From DATCIH01 sp036507955 (GTDB lineage: Bacteria; Bacillota; Clostridia; Clostridiales; Clostridiaceae), in contig DATCIH010000185.1 in NCBI GenBank assembly GCA_036507955.1, positions 1 to 17,487 of the forward strand: 17,487 nt of DNA, given 5' to 3'. Position numbers and translations under genes: made by a program. The notes below the pieces were generated by a model, which did not search any database, was not told where the DNA came from, and saw only the letters and a list, made by a program, of their open reading frames with translations. Below, piece after piece: positions 8,107 through 16,211 of the stretch (positions within the stretch are counted from its first letter, which is position 1; every line of letters starts with the position of its first letter).

Positions 8107-9216
8107 CTAAAACAAACTTCTCTTTTCAATTACTAAAGGAAATTCAGTATCTCCATTTAATTTTTTATTGCTATCAATAACAACATTTTTATCTATAATA
8201 ACATGGGCAAGCCTAGCATTACTTTTAACCTCACAATTTTGCATTATGATACAGTTTCTTATATGAGCTCCCTTTCTTATAATAACTCTTCTCGAGATAA
8301 TACTATTTTCAACCATTCCCTCTATAATTGAACCATTAGCTATAAAGGAGTTGGAAACCTTACAGGATTCAGTATACTTTGAAGGAGCTTCATCTTTAAC
8401 TTTTGTAAATATAAGACCATTATTAAAAAACAATTCCTTATTAACCTTTGGTTCTAGCATGTCCATGTTAGCTTTATAATAGGAATTTATATTATTAATA
8501 CATTGAAGATATCCTTTAAATTCATAGGCATTAACGGATATACTATCCACATTTCTGTAAATAGAATCCTTTAGGTTTCTACATAGCCCTTTATTCACAC
8601 AACTGTGTATTAAGGATAAGAGGAGCTCTTTTTTCATAATAAACATCTCTAAAGATATATTATTTTGATCTCCAATTCCAATATTTTTACCTACACTGAT
8701 TACTCGGTTATTATCTCCTATATTTAATGCATCACAATCAACAAAATACTTAGTACCATTATCTATTTTTTTATATATGATGGTTATATCCCTGCCAGAT
8801 TCCACATGGGCCTTTACAGCGGCTTCATAATTCAAATTCGCTACCATATAAGAAGAAGAAACTATTACATTATTTTGTTTGCTTTGATATAAGTATTCTA
8901 TATTTTTTCTCATAAGTTCAGTATCATCTTGATATGAATTAGAAATTCCAAGATTGAAGAGAAAAAGACCATTTATCTTCCTATCTAAATCCCAAGGCTT
9001 ACCAGAGCCCAGATGATCTGCTAAGGATCTAGATTTACTTTGAGTGAAAATCCCAATATTTCTTAAACCAGAGTTTACCATATTGGAAAGAACAAAATCG
9101 ATTATCCTGTACCTTCCGCCTACAGGAATGGAAGCAAGTGGCCTGTTGTGGGTAAGGCTTTTTAGGTTGCTTTCATCTTCATTTAGATTTATTATCCCCA
9201 TATAATCTGTTAGCAT
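8107..9216 (-). CDS. glgD: GlgD, non-catalytic ADP-glucose pyrophosphorylase subunit
   Basis: A 369-residue GlgC paralogue. The nucleotidyltransferase N-terminus is altered. The GGxGxRL phosphate-binding loop is replaced by NLNEDESNLKS (10-20), and the SGDH motif that holds the catalytic Asp is replaced by SSSYM (119-123 region). It keeps the VGGRYRIIDFVLSN block (32-45) and a C-terminal left-handed beta-helix. This pattern is typical of Firmicute GlgD, shown in other species to assemble with GlgC and modulate it without being catalytic itself. It starts 11 bases after glgC, with GAGGTG in the gap, so translation is tightly linked. Confidence 0.94.
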   Translation of the reverse strand: MLTDYMGIINLNEDESNLKSLTHNRPLASIPVGGRYRIIDFVLSNMVNSGLRNIGIFTQSKSRSLADHLGSGKPWDLDRKINGLFLFNLGISNSYQDDTELMRKNIEYLYQSKQNNVIVSSSYMVANLNYEAAVKAHVESGRDITIIYKKIDNGTKYFVDCDALNIGDNNRVISVGKNIGIGDQNNISLEMFIMKKELLLSLIHSCVNKGLCRNLKDSIYRNVDSISVNAYEFKGYLQCINNINSYYKANMDMLEPKVNKELFFNNGLIFTKVKDEAPSKYTESCKVSNSFIANGSIIEGMVENSIISRRVIIRKGAHIRNCIIMQNCEVKSNARLAHVIIDKNVVIDSNKKLNGDTEFPLVIEKRSLF

Positions 9217-9227
9217 CTTACACCTCG

Positions 9228-10373
9228 CTAAATTATTGTAGAATTAGATTTAATTTCTTCACCTTCACCTATTACGGTGATTTTTTCTTTGCTTCCTATA
9301 GTGACTCCTTTTCTTACGGTAACACCATTTGCAATTATAGATTTTTCTATAGTCACGTTATCCCCAATATGGCTATTGGTCATAATCACTGAATTATTAA
9401 TTATAGTATTTTTCCCTACATAAACACCAGAAAATAAAATAGAATTTTGTACTTGCCCATATATTTCGCATCCCTCAACAACTAAAGAATTCTTAATTGA
9501 TGCCTTAGTCCCTATATATTCAGGAGGCCTATTGGGATTAACAGTATATATTTTCCAGCTAGTATCATGAATATTTAAGCTATTATCCGAATCTAATAAG
9601 TCCATATTTGCTTGCCATAAGCTCTCTATAGTACCAACGTCCTTCCAATAGCCTTCAAAAGGATATGCATACATCTTTACATTATTATTAAGCATTTTTG
9701 GAATTATATTTTTGCCAAAGTCTTTTACAGAGCTCTTATCTAGTTCATCCTCTTTAAGATATTTCTTAAGCAATTTCCAGTTAAATATATATATACCCAT
9801 GGAAGCCAGATCGCTTTTGGGTTCTTTAGGTTTCTCTTCAAACTCAAAGATTTTATTATCTGGACCTGCATTCATTATTCCAAACCGGCTTGCTTCATCA
9901 AGTGGAACTTGGAGTACAGCAATAGTAACATCTGCGTTCTGTTGCTTATGAAAATTAAGCATTTTTTCATAGTCCATTTTGTATATATGATCTCCAGATA
10001 ATATTAGTACATATTCTGGATCATAAATATCAACATAATTTATGTTTTGATAAATAGCGTTTGCAGTGCCTTTATACCAATTACCTCCAGTCTGCATCAT
10101 ATAGGGAGGTAGCAAGCTAACACCCCCGTTATTTCTATCAAGATCCCAAGGAATTCCAACTCCAATATGAGAATTTAATCTTAAAGGCTTATATTGAGTA
10201 AGTACCCCCACCGTATCTATTCCGGAATTTGAGCAATTACTTAAGGTAAAGTCTATTATTCTATATTTACCACCAAAGGGTACTGCAGGCTTTGCCGTAT
10301 TTTCCGTTAGTATTCCTAATCTACTTCCTTGCCCCCCCGCTAGAATCATTGCAATCATTTCCTTCTTAATCAT
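9228..10373 (-). CDS. glgC: Glucose-1-phosphate adenylyltransferase
   Basis: A 381-residue enzyme that makes ADP-glucose from ATP and glucose-1-phosphate, the committed step of bacterial glycogen synthesis. The catalytic motifs are intact: LAGGQGSRL (11-19), the PFGGKYRIIDFTLSNC block (32-47), SGDHIYKMDY with Asp128 (126-135), FEEKP (178-182, sugar-phosphate binding) and YWKDVGT (242-248). The C-terminal ~80 residues form the hexapeptide-repeat beta-helix. AAGGAGG lies six bases before the ATG. It is the second operon gene, 36 bases after glgB and 11 before glgD, and is the catalytic partner of GlgD. Confidence 0.97.
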   Translation of the reverse strand: MIKKEMIAMILAGGQGSRLGILTENTAKPAVPFGGKYRIIDFTLSNCSNSGIDTVGVLTQYKPLRLNSHIGVGIPWDLDRNNGGVSLLPPYMMQTGGNWYKGTANAIYQNINYVDIYDPEYVLILSGDHIYKMDYEKMLNFHKQQNADVTIAVLQVPLDEASRFGIMNAGPDNKIFEFEEKPKEPKSDLASMGIYIFNWKLLKKYLKEDELDKSSVKDFGKNIIPKMLNNNVKMYAYPFEGYWKDVGTIESLWQANMDLLDSDNSLNIHDTSWKIYTVNPNRPPEYIGTKASIKNSLVVEGCEIYGQVQNSILFSGVYVGKNTIINNSVIMTNSHIGDNVTIEKSIIANGVTVRKGVTIGSKEKITVIGEGEEIKSNSTII

Positions 10374-10409
10374 TAAATGCCTCCTTGTTATAAGATTAAG
10401 CCTTTGTAA

Positions 10410-12320
10410 TTATATAGTCTCTTCTGCCAAAAATGGTTTTATGTAAACTATTGATAATGGTGGTATTTTTATTTTAATATGATATTTTTGATTATTCCAG
10501 GGCTCATCAAAACTAATAATTTCTTGATCATTAATTTGGCCGGAGCCACCATAAATATCTCTATCACTATTAAATACTTCCCTATATGAAATATATTCAG
10601 GAACACCGATTTTATAATCATAATATACCATTGGGGTAAAATTACATAAAATTATGATGTAATTTTCATTGCTTTTCCCTCTCCGGAGAAAGGAAATAAT
10701 ACTTTGATTATAATTTTGCTGATCAATCCAATCAAAACCTTCAGAGTCATGATCCTTTTGCCACAAAGAACTTTCCTTAAGATAAAAATGGTTCAAATCT
10801 TTAACATAGGTTTGAATACTTTTGTGACTCTTATAATTAAGTAAGAACCAATCTAATTCTTCATCATATTTCCATTCAATAAATTGTCCAAACTCTCCTC
10901 CCATGAAAAGCATCTTTTTCCCAGGGTGAGCCATTAAAAAACCTAGTAAAATCCTTAAATTTGCAAACTTTTGCCAGTAATCACCAGGCATTTTATTTAG
11001 TAAGGACTTTTTACCGTGGACAACCTCATCGTGAGATAAGGGCAATATAAAATTTTCAGTAAAAGCATAAGAGAGAGAAAAGGTGATTAAATTATGATTC
11101 CATTTTTTATGTATGCTATCTATATTCATATATTTAAGAGTATCATTCATCCAGCCCATATTCCATTTGTAATTAAAGCCAAGGCCACCAATATAGGTAG
11201 GCGCTGTAACCTGTGGCCAAGTAGTTGATTCCTCAGCTATCATTAAGGCTCCTGGATATTCGTCAAATACTGCCTTGTTCAATTTCTTAATGAAATCTAC
11301 GGCTTCCAGGTTCTGATTTCCACCATATTTATTCCTAAGATGAGTATCAGTCTTCTTGCCATAATCTAAATAGAGCATATTTGCTACTGCATCTACTCTT
11401 AAGCCATCGATATGGTATATTTCAAACCAAAAAATTGCATTTGAGATAAGAAAACTATGTACTTCCTTTTTACCAAGGTCGAAATTTGAAGTTCCCCAAT
11501 CATAATTTTCGCCCTTTGCAGGATCTTCATACTCGTATAAATGGGTTCCGTCAAATTTATATAGCCCAGGGTCATCCTTGCAAAAATGCCCAGGTACCCA
11601 ATCGAGTATTACACCAATATTGTTTTCGTGGCACTTATTAACAAAATACATGAAATCTTCGGGAAGACCATATCTACTGGTAATGGAATAATAGCCAGTA
11701 GCTTGATATCCCCAGGAACCACCAAAGGGATGTTCCATAATCGGCAGAATTTCTATATGGGTATATCCCATATCAAGTACGTAAGATATAAGATTCTCCG
11801 CTAATTCTCTATAAGAAGGTTCAGTGTCTTTATCCTTTCGCTTCCAAGAACCAAGATGAACTTCATAAATATTTAAAGGCTCATTATAAACATACTCTTT
11901 TTTCATATTTTCCATATACTTTGAATCTTCCCAGACATAATTTAGATCAACAATCTTAGAGGCGGTTGAGGGGGAAAGTTCAGAATAGAAAGCATAGGGA
12001 TCACATTTTAAAATTACGCTACCTTGGGAGGTATGAATTTCATATTTATATATATCATATTTTTGTACACCAGGAATAAAAAGCGACCAGATAGAGTCGT
12101 CCTCACCCTTTTTCATTATATGGGAGTGACCATTCCAGTTATTAAAATTACCAGTAACTCTTACTTCAGTGGCGTTTGGAGTCCATAAGGTAAATAGTAC
12201 ACCAGCTTTGCCTTCATAATTAATCAATTTATTGCCAAAAGAGTTATAACTTTTAAAATGAGTTCCTTCGTGAAAAAGATGGGAATCATAAGATGTTAAG
12301 GAGCTGTGATTATCTGCCAT
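10410..12320 (-). CDS. glgB: 1,4-alpha-glucan branching enzyme (GH13)
   Basis: A 636-residue enzyme that introduces alpha-1,6 branches into glycogen. An N-terminal CBM48-type domain (about 35-115, VLFTLWTPNATEVRVTGNFNNW) is followed by a GH13 barrel containing DGLRVDAV with the nucleophile Asp310, MIAEEST with the acid/base Glu363, and LSHDEVVHG with Asp431. A C-terminal beta domain follows. The length fits the family with a single N-terminal domain. The ATG at 12320 is chosen because it is six bases from AAGGAGG; an in-frame TTG immediately upstream is too close to that site. It is the first gene of the operon, read from the promoter at 12394-12422. Confidence 0.96.
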   Translation of the reverse strand: MADNHSSLTSYDSHLFHEGTHFKSYNSFGNKLINYEGKAGVLFTLWTPNATEVRVTGNFNNWNGHSHIMKKGEDDSIWSLFIPGVQKYDIYKYEIHTSQGSVILKCDPYAFYSELSPSTASKIVDLNYVWEDSKYMENMKKEYVYNEPLNIYEVHLGSWKRKDKDTEPSYRELAENLISYVLDMGYTHIEILPIMEHPFGGSWGYQATGYYSITSRYGLPEDFMYFVNKCHENNIGVILDWVPGHFCKDDPGLYKFDGTHLYEYEDPAKGENYDWGTSNFDLGKKEVHSFLISNAIFWFEIYHIDGLRVDAVANMLYLDYGKKTDTHLRNKYGGNQNLEAVDFIKKLNKAVFDEYPGALMIAEESTTWPQVTAPTYIGGLGFNYKWNMGWMNDTLKYMNIDSIHKKWNHNLITFSLSYAFTENFILPLSHDEVVHGKKSLLNKMPGDYWQKFANLRILLGFLMAHPGKKMLFMGGEFGQFIEWKYDEELDWFLLNYKSHKSIQTYVKDLNHFYLKESSLWQKDHDSEGFDWIDQQNYNQSIISFLRRGKSNENYIIILCNFTPMVYYDYKIGVPEYISYREVFNSDRDIYGGSGQINDQEIISFDEPWNNQKYHIKIKIPPLSIVYIKPFLAEETI

Positions 12321-12393
12321 CAAAAACCTCCTTATTTATATTTTCAAATATATTTTATCACTTTCTACTATATAATTACAGTCTATTTTTCAA

Positions 12394-12422
12394 ATTGTAT
12401 TCTATATTGAAGATAAATTCAA
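12394..12422 (-). promoter_or_regulatory. Sigma-A-type promoter of the glg operon
   Basis: On the minus strand, TTGAAT (12417-12422) and TACAAT (12394-12399) are separated by 17 bases, a near-consensus vegetative promoter about 75 bases before the glgB start. No other convincing promoter appears further down the operon, where gaps are 11-56 bases, so all five genes are probably one transcript. Confidence 0.75.
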
Positions 12423-12428
12423 ACAATT

Positions 12429-12449
12429 TATACTTGAAATACAAGTATA
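12429..12449. promoter_or_regulatory. Palindrome abutting the glg promoter
   Basis: TATACTTG (12429-12436) and CAAGTATA (12442-12449) are exact inverted repeats around five bases. They lie seven bases upstream of the glg -35 element. The position suits an activator or repressor site for the glycogen operon; the binding protein is unknown. Confidence 0.45.
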
Positions 12450-12469
12450 TCTAATAATACATCTACATC

Positions 12470-12541
12470 TAATAGCCTAAAAGGTATTTCCCGGGATATA
12501 TCTAAGTTAAATAGGTAAAGCCTAGTAAAAGTAGGAGCAAA
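12470..12541. other. Unexplained structured stretch with CCCGGG palindrome
   Basis: TATTTCCC/GGGATATA (about 12485-12500) form a near-perfect palindrome centred on CCCGGG, unusually GC-rich for this region. It is followed by several mutually exclusive CCTA/TAGG pairing segments (around 12476, 12513, 12521 and 12532). On the plus strand it leads directly into the hairpin at 12545-12586. It could be a small RNA or leader, but I recognise no riboswitch family and no clear promoter. Confidence 0.3.
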
Positions 12542-12544
12542 TAA

Positions 12545-12586
12545 AATAAAGGATACATGATGTTTTACATTCATGTATCTTTTATT
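12545..12586. terminator. Strong hairpin terminator, usable on both strands
   Basis: AATAAAGGATACATGA (12545-12560) pairs with TCATGTATCTTTTATT (12571-12586) with a single G-T pair. On the minus strand it lies 18 bases after the small membrane-peptide gene and is followed by T-rich sequence, as expected for that gene's terminator. On the plus strand the 3' arm itself is T-rich. Confidence 0.8.
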
Positions 12587-12604
12587 GCTTAGTACATTAG
12601 AAAG

Positions 12605-12712
12605 TTAATATATAGTATAATATGAGACATATTTTACTGCGATGACCGCTACAATAGATAAAACTATAAGGGCAATATAAATAATAGCTCCTCCTCGATT
12701 TCTCAAAAGCAT
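12605..12712 (-). CDS. Putative 35-residue single-span membrane peptide
   Basis: A short frame with the product MLLRNRGGAIIYIALIVLSI followed by VAVIAVKYVSYYTIY. A basic N-terminus is followed by an uninterrupted hydrophobic span of about 18 residues and a tyrosine-rich tail, so it would be a single-pass membrane peptide. It has an excellent ribosome site (GGGGAGGAGG, six bases before ATG) and a strong terminator 18 bases after the stop, which together argue for a real gene. I do not recognise the family. A type I toxin or a small regulatory membrane peptide are possibilities without direct support. A palindrome lies just upstream of the ribosome site. Confidence 0.6.
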   Translation of the reverse strand: MLLRNRGGAIIYIALIVLSIVAVIAVKYVSYYTIY

Positions 12713-12730
12713 TTCAGACCTCCTCCCCAA

Positions 12731-12751
12731 GAAGCTGATAGTTATCAGTTC
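12731..12751. promoter_or_regulatory. Palindrome upstream of the small membrane-peptide gene
   Basis: CTGATA and TATCAG form inverted repeats around GT, with GAA and TTC at the ends. It sits immediately upstream of the GGAGGAGG site of the small gene. It could be an operator or an RNA hairpin affecting translation. About 20 bases further upstream is a doubled GATAAT motif (12767-12778, minus strand) that partly resembles a Fur box. Confidence 0.35.
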
Positions 12752-12938
12752 TTTAGATATTTATATATTATCATTATCAATCACGAATTTTCTTTCCAAT
12801 AATGTTACAATAATTACAGTATGTATTTTCCTTTATTTCAGTTTACTTTAAATATATAAGCTAATATTTACAAATCGGTTAATAATGGTTACAAAATAGC
12901 TACTAATTAGGGAGCCTTTAATTAATATTTTATATCTA

Positions 12939-12968
12939 GGGAACTTTTTAACATTATTAATTATCTTA
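12939..12968 (+). promoter_or_regulatory. ECF-type promoter before the sigma-like gene
   Basis: GGGAAC followed by a T run (12939-12949) matches the GAAC-TTTT -35 signature of Firmicute ECF sigma factors. ATCTTA-like sequence 16-18 bases downstream occupies the -10 position, although it lacks the usual CGTC. Transcription would begin just before the GAGGTG ribosome site at 12978-12983. Such promoters usually mark autoregulation by the adjacent ECF factor. Confidence 0.5.
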
Positions 12969-12990
12969 ATAGTATAAGAGGTGAAAGTTG

Positions 12991-13212
12991 GTGAGTATGA
13001 ATAATAATATATTAAGCTATAACAATGAAAACTTTGAAAAAACAAAGATTGAAACTGAAGCTTCAGATAAAGAAACGTTTGTGAAACTTGTACAGGATAA
13101 TAGGGTATCCCTATATCGCTTGGCAATTAGTATTGTTAAAAACAAGGATGAGACAGAAGATGTTATAAGCGAGACTAAGAAAAAGCTCAAAATTCTATTA
13201 GAGAATAATTAA
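12991..13212 (+). pseudogene. Internally deleted ECF-type sigma factor (region 2 only)
   Basis: The frame encodes 73 residues from a GTG seven bases after GAGGTG (a TTG at 12988 or ATG at 12997 are alternatives). Residues about 29-62 (ETFVKLVQDNRVSLYRLAISIVKNKDETEDVISET) are the first half of a sigma-70 region 2. They are followed at once by KKKLKILLENN, which looks like the extreme C-terminus that normally follows the region 4 helix-turn-helix. A normal family member has roughly 160-180 residues, so about 90-105 residues (rest of region 2, linker, region 4) seem to have been lost in frame, with the junction near 13174-13180. It should not direct transcription; it might still bind the anti-sigma factor encoded 14 bases downstream. 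Confidence 0.7.
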
Positions 13213-13226
13213 AGGGAGGGACAAGA

Positions 13227-14597
13227 TTGGATGAGTTTGATAGACTTTTAAAAAGTAAAGTGAAAAATGAAAAGTGGAGGATTCCCGATAATTTTGATAA
13301 TAAACTTGATAGGATTTTTAGTAATCTACCAAATATTAAACTTCATAAAAAGAATAGATTAAGTTTAACAATAGCAGTAGTTCTTATATCTGTGTTAACC
13401 ACTACAACGGTTCTTGCAGCCAATTCAGCTCCTGGAGAAAACATTATTAACAATGTAATATTATACTTTAATTCGAATTCAGATTCAAAATACATAGGTG
13501 ATCAACAGGCCTTAGTAAAGTTTAGTTCTGGAGTAGGTATAACTACTGAAGATAAGGGTATTAAATTTACAGTAGATAGTATTGCAGTTGATGACAACTT
13601 TCTAGATATATTCTATACAATTCAAAGTGATAAACCAATACCAAGAGGGGATAATAATGTTTTTTCAGGCTATTTTGCAGCCCCTACTTTAAATTATAAA
13701 CTTAATGGAAACGCTTTAAAGAGATCCAATAATAATGATATGGAGGCGTACTTAGAATCTGATTATAAACTTATAGGTATGTCAAGAGAAAATCTTTCCT
13801 TAATGAAGATTCCCAGTAAATTAAAACTTGATATAAATGCTAACGCAATCTTTAATATCAAGGGTAATTGGAGTATATCCACAGAAGTTGATGTCAGTAA
13901 AGCAAAAGAAAATACGAAGACGATTACACCTAACCAAAAAGCTTCTATTAAGCTTAATGATGGAATAGATAATATAACTATAGATAAGGTAGTTATCTCA
14001 CCTTTAGGAAATCAAATTATTATATCAGAGGATTACACCTCTATTAATTCTCAACTTTCTAATTTTGCATTATTTGATGAAAAGGGGGAAGCTATTGAAG
14101 TTTTAAGTTCTGATCTGGTTAGTGGTAACAAGGGGAAGGGGAAAAGCACTAATGTCTTTGAATTTATCAAGACTAATAAAGATACAAAAGAATTGACCTT
14201 AGTTCCACTTATTGCGTCTAGTGAATTAAAACAAGGTCCAATAGCCGAAATAAACAAATTTCCATTTACACTTAAGCTATGGGACAAGGGTAGTATTGTA
14301 GTGGATGATATAGCTTTTACTAAAAACCAATTAAAGATTACATACCATAATGAAGGTATAGTAGTTAGTGGATTACTTCTAGACTCTACTTTCTATGATA
14401 AGGAGGGTAAGGAAGTACAAATATCTAAGGGGGAAGTCAAAAGCTCTGTTGATAGGAAAAATGGAAGGCACTCAGAAACCTATACTTCTTATAGCAGTTC
14501 TTGTGACTTTTCTAAAATAGCTAAGATTTCCACTTTTGTATGTAGAAACATTGAATTGCTTTACGATAAGCAGATTAAGATTGATTTAACAAAGTAA
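13227..14597 (+). CDS. DUF4179-type membrane anti-sigma-like protein
   Basis: A 456-residue protein that starts at TTG six bases after GGGAGGG; the ATG at 13231 is out of frame and stops quickly. The first ~43 residues are charged and cytoplasmic (MDEFDRLLKS ... WRIPDNFDNKLDRIFSNLP). A single membrane segment lies at about 44-65, and the remaining ~390 residues are extracellular. The region after the membrane span matches the DUF4179 family, and the C-terminal half is beta-rich, possibly an Ig-like DUF5643 type. Genes of this kind usually follow an ECF sigma factor and are thought to hold it inactive at the membrane until an envelope signal arrives. Here the partner gene is truncated, so this may be an orphan. 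Confidence 0.8.
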   Translation: MDEFDRLLKSKVKNEKWRIPDNFDNKLDRIFSNLPNIKLHKKNRLSLTIAVVLISVLTTTTVLAANSAPGENIINNVILYFNSNSDSKYIGDQQALVKFSSGVGITTEDKGIKFTVDSIAVDDNFLDIFYTIQSDKPIPRGDNNVFSGYFAAPTLNYKLNGNALKRSNNNDMEAYLESDYKLIGMSRENLSLMKIPSKLKLDINANAIFNIKGNWSISTEVDVSKAKENTKTITPNQKASIKLNDGIDNITIDKVVISPLGNQIIISEDYTSINSQLSNFALFDEKGEAIEVLSSDLVSGNKGKGKSTNVFEFIKTNKDTKELTLVPLIASSELKQGPIAEINKFPFTLKLWDKGSIVVDDIAFTKNQLKITYHNEGIVVSGLLLDSTFYDKEGKEVQISKGEVKSSVDRKNGRHSETYTSYSSSCDFSKIAKISTFVCRNIELLYDKQIKIDLTK

Positions 14598-14613
14598 AGT
14601 AATCTAAGATATT

Positions 14614-14664
14614 AAAAAAAGGGAATGTTACACAAGCTTTATTGTGCAGCATTCCCTTTCTAAT
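14614..14664. terminator. Bidirectional terminator
   Basis: AAAGGGAATG (14618-14627) pairs with CATTCCCTTT (14650-14659), with an inner CACAA/TTGTG stem (14631-14635, 14642-14646). A run of A on the left gives a T tract on the minus strand. It lies between the convergent DUF4179 and solute-binding protein genes. Confidence 0.85.
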
Positions 14665-14681
14665 AAACTTGAAATATCTAG

Positions 14682-16181
14682 TTATTTCTTTGCGATTATC
14701 TTCCAAGCATCATATTGTGAATTTACATCAGTAAGAATCTTTTGCATTCCAGCAGCATCTAACTTAGCGATATATTTTGGAATATTAACTTTTGGATCTA
14801 TAGCTCCAACGTTAAGACTTGGATCAAATTCCTTTTGTACGTTAACACATGCAGCTTCTTCATTCTTAGTATTATCATCATTGTATATGAAGCCTGCAGC
14901 TGCAACTGGTTTAGCAGCAGCATTGAAATTTTTGAAGGCAGCCCATTTATTTGGGTCTTCATTTGAGAACAAATATGATTTAAATTGATCTCCAAACATC
15001 CATGGAGTTCCTAGGTTATAACCTGACTTCTTTCCACCATCAGTTGCTGGTGCAAAGTCTATTACTCCAGGACTCTTTACAACATAATGAGTTCCTTCTA
15101 TACCATAGTCGATTAAATTTAATAATTTAACATCACTGTATAATTTATCAGCGAACTCTAAAACTCTAGCTGGATCTTTAGCACTTTTAGCAATGGACAT
15201 CATACAGCCCATTGTTTCAGCTGTACTTGTATATGGCTCACTAGCTACGGTTTGTTTCCAAGTAGTTCCAGACGATACTGTATCTTCTACATCCTTACCT
15301 GGTTTCAAAGGATCAAAACCAATAAAGTTCTTACCAGCCTTTCTAAATGGAGTAACATCTAAAATAGTAGGAGCATCCTTTTGGATGTAACCTGCATTGT
15401 ACCAGCCTCTTGTAACATCAGCTACCGCTGCGAAATTAGGATTTGCGGCAGCAGCAATAAATTTATCATCAGTTGAATTATGAGGTAATACAACTAAGTT
15501 ACTTGCCACAGGATTATCATTACTTAACCAGAAGCTTGTCATACCGCCATTAGGCTCAATTGGAAATATAGTAGGTTCTGCAGCTTTTACAAGCTTTGCC
15601 ATTGGTGTAATAGCTTCCATGGTTTTTGCAGCAGCAGTAGCATCTTGTAAACTATATTTAGTAACATAAGCTTGATTGAATATAAAACCAATTGAATTGG
15701 CCTTTTCTTTGTTTACTGGAAGTGAATAATTTTTGCCATCTATTTTGCTGTATTCCCAGAAACCACCCTTTAAAGTAGCAACAGCATTAGGTGCATACTT
15801 AGGAGCTAAAGTCGTGATATCAACAACGGCTGCCTTTCTAACATCATCAACAATCAAGGAACCCCAACCAAGGGCTGTCATGAATAAGTCAATCTTCTCG
15901 CCAGTGGCAAGATTAGTCGTCATTTTTGCTTGATAAGTACCCCAATCAATGCAGTGGGTTACAAGGGTAACATTGATGTCCTTTAGCATAGCTGTTGCTG
16001 CAGCATCTACCATAGCACTATCAGCTTGTGGACCATTACCGACATAGTACCAATCTAGTGCGTAAGGGGTCTTAGTAGTTGTAGTAGGTGCAACTTTCTT
16101 TGCTGCGCAGCCTGATAGTATTGTAGTTGTAGTCATGACTGCAGCAACGATTATTGCTAACTTTTTGTTAAGTTTGTTCAT
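14682..16181 (-). CDS. Extracellular solute-binding lipoprotein (ABC transporter, DUF3502 type)
   Basis: A 499-residue exported protein with a signal peptide and the lipobox LSGC (Cys25), followed by a Thr-rich linker. The body resembles family-1 extracellular solute-binding proteins of the LplA/YtcQ kind (ALDWYYVGN..., an LPVNKEKANSIGFIFNQ segment at about 154-170, GWYNAGYIQKDAP at about 262-274), and the last ~75 residues look like the DUF3502 domain. Such proteins deliver oligosaccharides to ABC importers. AGGAGG lies eight bases before the ATG. No permease or ATPase gene is adjacent: a terminator lies downstream and a broken glycosyltransferase upstream. It is therefore an orphan binding protein in this window, and its substrate is unknown. 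Confidence 0.88.
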   Translation of the reverse strand: MNKLNKKLAIIVAAVMTTTTILSGCAAKKVAPTTTTKTPYALDWYYVGNGPQADSAMVDAAATAMLKDINVTLVTHCIDWGTYQAKMTTNLATGEKIDLFMTALGWGSLIVDDVRKAAVVDITTLAPKYAPNAVATLKGGFWEYSKIDGKNYSLPVNKEKANSIGFIFNQAYVTKYSLQDATAAAKTMEAITPMAKLVKAAEPTIFPIEPNGGMTSFWLSNDNPVASNLVVLPHNSTDDKFIAAAANPNFAAVADVTRGWYNAGYIQKDAPTILDVTPFRKAGKNFIGFDPLKPGKDVEDTVSSGTTWKQTVASEPYTSTAETMGCMMSIAKSAKDPARVLEFADKLYSDVKLLNLIDYGIEGTHYVVKSPGVIDFAPATDGGKKSGYNLGTPWMFGDQFKSYLFSNEDPNKWAAFKNFNAAAKPVAAAGFIYNDDNTKNEEAACVNVQKEFDPSLNVGAIDPKVNIPKYIAKLDAAGMQKILTDVNSQYDAWKIIAKK

Positions 16182-16211
16182 TTAAAAATCCTCCTTTTAT
16201 ATATTATCTAT

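Noticed and set aside
12481..12540. c-di-GMP or other known riboswitch
   Set aside because: A GGTAAAGCC segment recalls part of the c-di-GMP-I core, but the other conserved elements are missing and no gene follows on that strand.
12558..12593. Eleven-codon plus-strand frame overlapping the terminator
   Set aside because: It lies within the hairpin itself and has only a marginal ribosome site.
12848..13126. 92-codon minus-strand frame
   Set aside because: It overlaps the sigma-like gene in antisense, has no ribosome site and shows no recognisable domain.
14644..14988. 114-codon plus-strand frame
   Set aside because: Antisense to the 3' end of the solute-binding protein gene and begins inside the terminator; a shadow frame.
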